This document shows positions 50,773-52,750 of a stretch of 52,750 nucleotides of DNA, in pieces. Both the position numbers and the translations under genes were made by a program. The stretch is from JAYRGC01 sp041908065 (GTDB taxonomy: Bacteria; Pseudomonadota; Alphaproteobacteria; UBA9219). Positions within the stretch are counted from its first letter, which is position 1, and each line of letters begins with the position of its first letter. The notes beneath the pieces are model-generated. The model made no database searches, had not been told where the DNA came from, and saw only the letters and a program-made list of their open reading frames with translations. The stretch covers positions 1-52,750 of the forward strand of contig JAYRGC010000066.1 of the NCBI GenBank assembly GCA_041908065.1. The letters are read 5' to 3'.

Positions 50773-51378
50773 ATGAAAATAGATTGGGAAAAAGACGGCG
50801 GATTGGTTCCGGCCATCGTGCAAGACGCCACGGACGGGCGCGTGTTGATGCTCGGCTATATGAACGAGGAGGCGTTGCGGGCAACCGAAAAAACCCGCCG
50901 CGTGACCTTCTTCAGCCGTTCGAAACAACGGTTGTGGGTAAAGGGCGAAACCTCGGGAAACTTTCTGGAACTTAGGCAAATCCGGCGCGACTGCGACAAC
51001 GACGCCTTGCTGGTGACGGCGGTTCCTTGCGGGCCGGTCTGCCACAACGGAACCGCCACCTGTTTCGATGGCAACTCCGGCATGGGCTTTTTGGGCGAAT
51101 TGGAGGAGATCATCGCCTCCCGTCTGACCTCCGACGAAGACGGCGGCAAAAGCTACGTCGCCAGTCTGCGCCGCGACGGCGCGGCGCGAATGGCGCAAAA
51201 AGTCGGGGAAGAAGGCGTGGAGGTGGCCTTGGCCGCCGCCGTGTCGGATAAAGTCCGGCTGCGCGAGGAATCCGCCGATCTGCTATTCCACCTTATGGTG
51301 CTTTTGCGCCATTCGGGATTGTCGCTCGCGGACGTCGCCAAAACCCTGTCGGCGCGTCACGACGCGGCTGAAAAATGA
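50773..51378 (+). CDS. hisIE: Bifunctional phosphoribosyl-AMP cyclohydrolase / phosphoribosyl-ATP pyrophosphatase
   Basis: A 201-residue fusion for steps 2 and 3 of histidine synthesis. The N-terminal HisI part has MLGYMNEEAL, FFSRSKQRLWVKGETSG and the metal-binding RRDCDNDALL and CHNGTATCF. The C-terminal HisE part (about 105-201) has RMAQKVGEEGVEVALAA and EESADLLFHLMVLL. Fused HisIE is usual in enterobacteria but uncommon in alphaproteobacteria, where hisE and hisI are separate. The order H-A-F-IE also matches enterobacteria. The MITE separates it from hisF. Confidence 0.95.
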   Translation: MKIDWEKDGGLVPAIVQDATDGRVLMLGYMNEEALRATEKTRRVTFFSRSKQRLWVKGETSGNFLELRQIRRDCDNDALLVTAVPCGPVCHNGTATCFDGNSGMGFLGELEEIIASRLTSDEDGGKSYVASLRRDGAARMAQKVGEEGVEVALAAAVSDKVRLREESADLLFHLMVLLRHSGLSLADVAKTLSARHDAAEK

Positions 51379-51381
51379 ATT

Positions 51382-52434
51382 CTACCTTGGGCTCGGTTGA
51401 CTATTAGGGGTAGAATGCCCCCCCTGACCTCTTGGGGTAGCCGGTTCAGAAACTCCCGCCAATTCCATGGCGGCGAGCATGGCTTTGATTTTGTCTGCGT
51501 TGCAGCACGTTGTTGCCAACGCTAGGGGCGTACGACCATAATCGTCCACGCGCGTCAAAAGCTCAGCTACATCGACCTTCGCCTCTTTTGTGGCGGCGTC
51601 GAGCACGGCATTGAATGCGTCAGCGTTGCCGGAAATTGCTGCCAACCCTAGGGGCGTAGAACCATAATATATTTCCGCGAGCGTCAAAAGCTCAGCTACA
51701 TCGACCTTCGCCTCTTTTGTGGCGGCGAGTACGGCATTGAATGCGTCAGCGTTGCCGGACATTGCTGCCAACGCTAGAGGCGTGCGATCAAGCTTATCCA
51801 TGCGCGTCAAAAGCTCAGCTACATCGACCTTCGCCTCTTTTGCGGCGTCGAGTACGGCATTGAATGCGTCAGCGTTGTCGGACATTGCTGCCAACGCTAG
51901 AGGCGTACGATCATGCGTATCCCTGCACGTCAAAAACCAAGCTACATTGAAATTTTCCTCTTTTTTTGTGGCGTCGAGCACGGCATTGAATGCGTCAGCG
52001 TTGCCGGAAATTGCTGCCAACGCTAGAGGCGTGCGACCAAGCTTATCCTTGCGCCCCAAAAGCTCAGCTACATTGAAATTTTCCTCTTTTTTTGCGGCGT
52101 CGAGCACAGCATTGAATGCGTCAGCTTTGCCGGAAACTGCTGCCAACGCTAGAGGCGTGCAACCAAGCTTATCCTTGCTCCTCAAAAGCTCAGCTACATT
52201 GAAATTTTCCTCTTTTTTTGCGGCGTCGAGCACGGCATTGAATGCGTCAGCTTTGCCGGAAATTGCTGCCAACGCTAGAGGCGTACGATCAAGCTTATCC
52301 TTGCTCCTCAAAAAATCAGCCGCGACACCCGTCACTTTTGCGGCGGCGAGCACCCACCAGACTATGCTAGGGGATTTCTTACCGATAGCTTTGCGTAAAG
52401 CATTAAAAAATTTTGTATTAATGTAATCTGACAT
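51382..52434 (-). CDS. Protein with seven long ankyrin-like repeats
   Basis: A 350-residue protein. From about residue 48 to 325 it has seven repeats of 41-42 residues, each built on (D/G)RTPLALAAxSGxADAFNAVL, which matches the ankyrin core TPLxxAAxxG, followed by a DAAKKEENFNVAELL helix that makes the unit longer than the standard 33. Repeats are nearly identical also in DNA, so they expanded recently. The last repeat is divergent and the C-terminus is Ser/Pro/Gly-rich. GGAG precedes the ATG. It may bind proteins, and such proteins are common in host-associated bacteria, but no secretion signal is seen. It converges with hisIE. Confidence 0.85.
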   Translation of the reverse strand: MSDYINTKFFNALRKAIGKKSPSIVWWVLAAAKVTGVAADFLRSKDKLDRTPLALAAISGKADAFNAVLDAAKKEENFNVAELLRSKDKLGCTPLALAAVSGKADAFNAVLDAAKKEENFNVAELLGRKDKLGRTPLALAAISGNADAFNAVLDATKKEENFNVAWFLTCRDTHDRTPLALAAMSDNADAFNAVLDAAKEAKVDVAELLTRMDKLDRTPLALAAMSGNADAFNAVLAATKEAKVDVAELLTLAEIYYGSTPLGLAAISGNADAFNAVLDAATKEAKVDVAELLTRVDDYGRTPLALATTCCNADKIKAMLAAMELAGVSEPATPRGQGGHSTPNSQPSPR

Positions 52435-52634
52435 AACACCGCTCCTTTATTGGTTGAATTAAAGGCTACAGAAACTCGCCAAACATTAATTTTTGATCTA
52501 TCTACTCAGGCCTAGAGCATAACATCGATTAATCTCTTGCACAACCACCTTTTCATTTCTTTCACAAAACCAGCTAATAAAAATACCGTTTTCAGACGAC
52601 CAGTGCCGCGTTGCCCCCACCCCCAGAAATGGCG

Positions 52635-52750
52635 TTGTTGCATGGCTGTTGATCGAGTTTGTTTGTTATCAATGAGTTGCTTGATTATTGCCTGAAATTG
52701 GTAGCGTCATAACATGCTGATTATCAATGTGAATTCTAGCCATGCAACAA
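52635..52750. repeat. Inverted repeat at window edge, possible mobile element end
   Basis: TTGTTGCATGGCT (52635-52647) and AGCCATGCAACAA (52738-52750) are perfect inverted 13-mers, and the similarity extends weakly inwards. The right copy is cut by the window end. Nearby, CTCTTGCACAACCACC at 52534-52549 is like the terminal repeat of the 50.5-kb MITE. The 316-base stretch after the ankyrin gene holds no coding frame. Confidence 0.5.

Noticed and set aside
50634..50831. 65-residue frame inside the MITE
   Set aside because: It is made from terminal and palindromic repeat sequence and has no start signal.
51460..52330. CRISPR-like regular repeats
   Set aside because: The 125-base periodicity is the coding ankyrin-like repeat, in frame throughout.
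1..52750. tRNA or rRNA genes
   Set aside because: I looked for cloverleaf-type conserved T-loop sequences in the gaps and found none; a covariance-model scan would be decisive.

Overview
This window looks like a chromosomal segment of a GC-rich alphaproteobacterium, probably near Rhodospirillales. The signs are a Ros/MucR regulator, a ChvG-like sensor kinase, DUF1491 and DUF484 proteins, the xerC-DUF484-transaldolase-priA neighbourhood, the ybgC-tolQRAB order behind ruvB, and phaAB. The placement is inferred from gene families only. Most genes are housekeeping, but several low-GC or repeat-rich accessory patches interrupt them.

Layout. 0-3.4 kb: mucR, fliI (flagellar export ATPase) and aroA. 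3.5-6.1 kb: a low-GC accessory island with two small unknown genes diverging from an XRE regulator/unknown protein pair, around two tandem palindromes. 6.2-11.8 kb: dienelactone hydrolase, priA, transaldolase, DUF484, xerC, LABN-domain protein. 11.8-12.5 kb: a nucleotidyltransferase with a small overlapping partner. 12.5-15.9 kb: GT39 transferase, PAP2 phosphatase and M28 peptidase in overlapping order. 15.9-22.5 kb (minus strand): ruvB-ybgC-tolQ-tolR-[methyltransferase-restriction enzyme]-tolA-tolB, a Tol cell-envelope operon with a complete MvaI/BcnI-like restriction-modification unit inside it. 22.6-28.1 kb: DUF1491, two unknowns, dnaQ, HU, hemN, and a secreted HEXXH protein. 28.4-32.1 kb: phaA, phaB and an orphan ChvG-like kinase. 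32.1-36.2 kb: rpsM-rpsK-rpoA, then a small membrane protein gene, rplQ and a lipoprotein, with a DJ-1-like gene upstream of rpsM. 36.5-42.4 kb: degenerate EAL protein, nested repeat element, pentapeptide-repeat protein, NrtR-like regulator, hppA. 42.4-47.5 kb: ftsQ-ftsA, small exported protein, MarR regulator, NlpC/P60 peptidase, Kir-type K+ channel. 47.5-51.4 kb: hisN-hisH-hisA-hisF, a 277-bp MITE-like element, and fused hisIE. 51.4-52.75 kb: a protein with 42-residue ankyrin-like repeats and a window-edge inverted repeat.

Two themes stand out. First, several normally contiguous operons are cut here: ruvB without ruvCA, ftsQA without ddl/murB or ftsZ, rpsM without secY/adk upstream, rplQ detached from rpoA, and tolA-tolB split from tolQR with no pal. 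Second, short inverted-repeat elements recur (32.1, 37.8, 50.5 and 52.6 kb, perhaps also 22.9 kb) and share modules with each other, which could explain the rearrangements. The clearest accessory systems are the restriction-modification pair inside tol, the nucleotidyltransferase pair and the XRE/unknown pair. No tRNA, rRNA or CRISPR array was seen.
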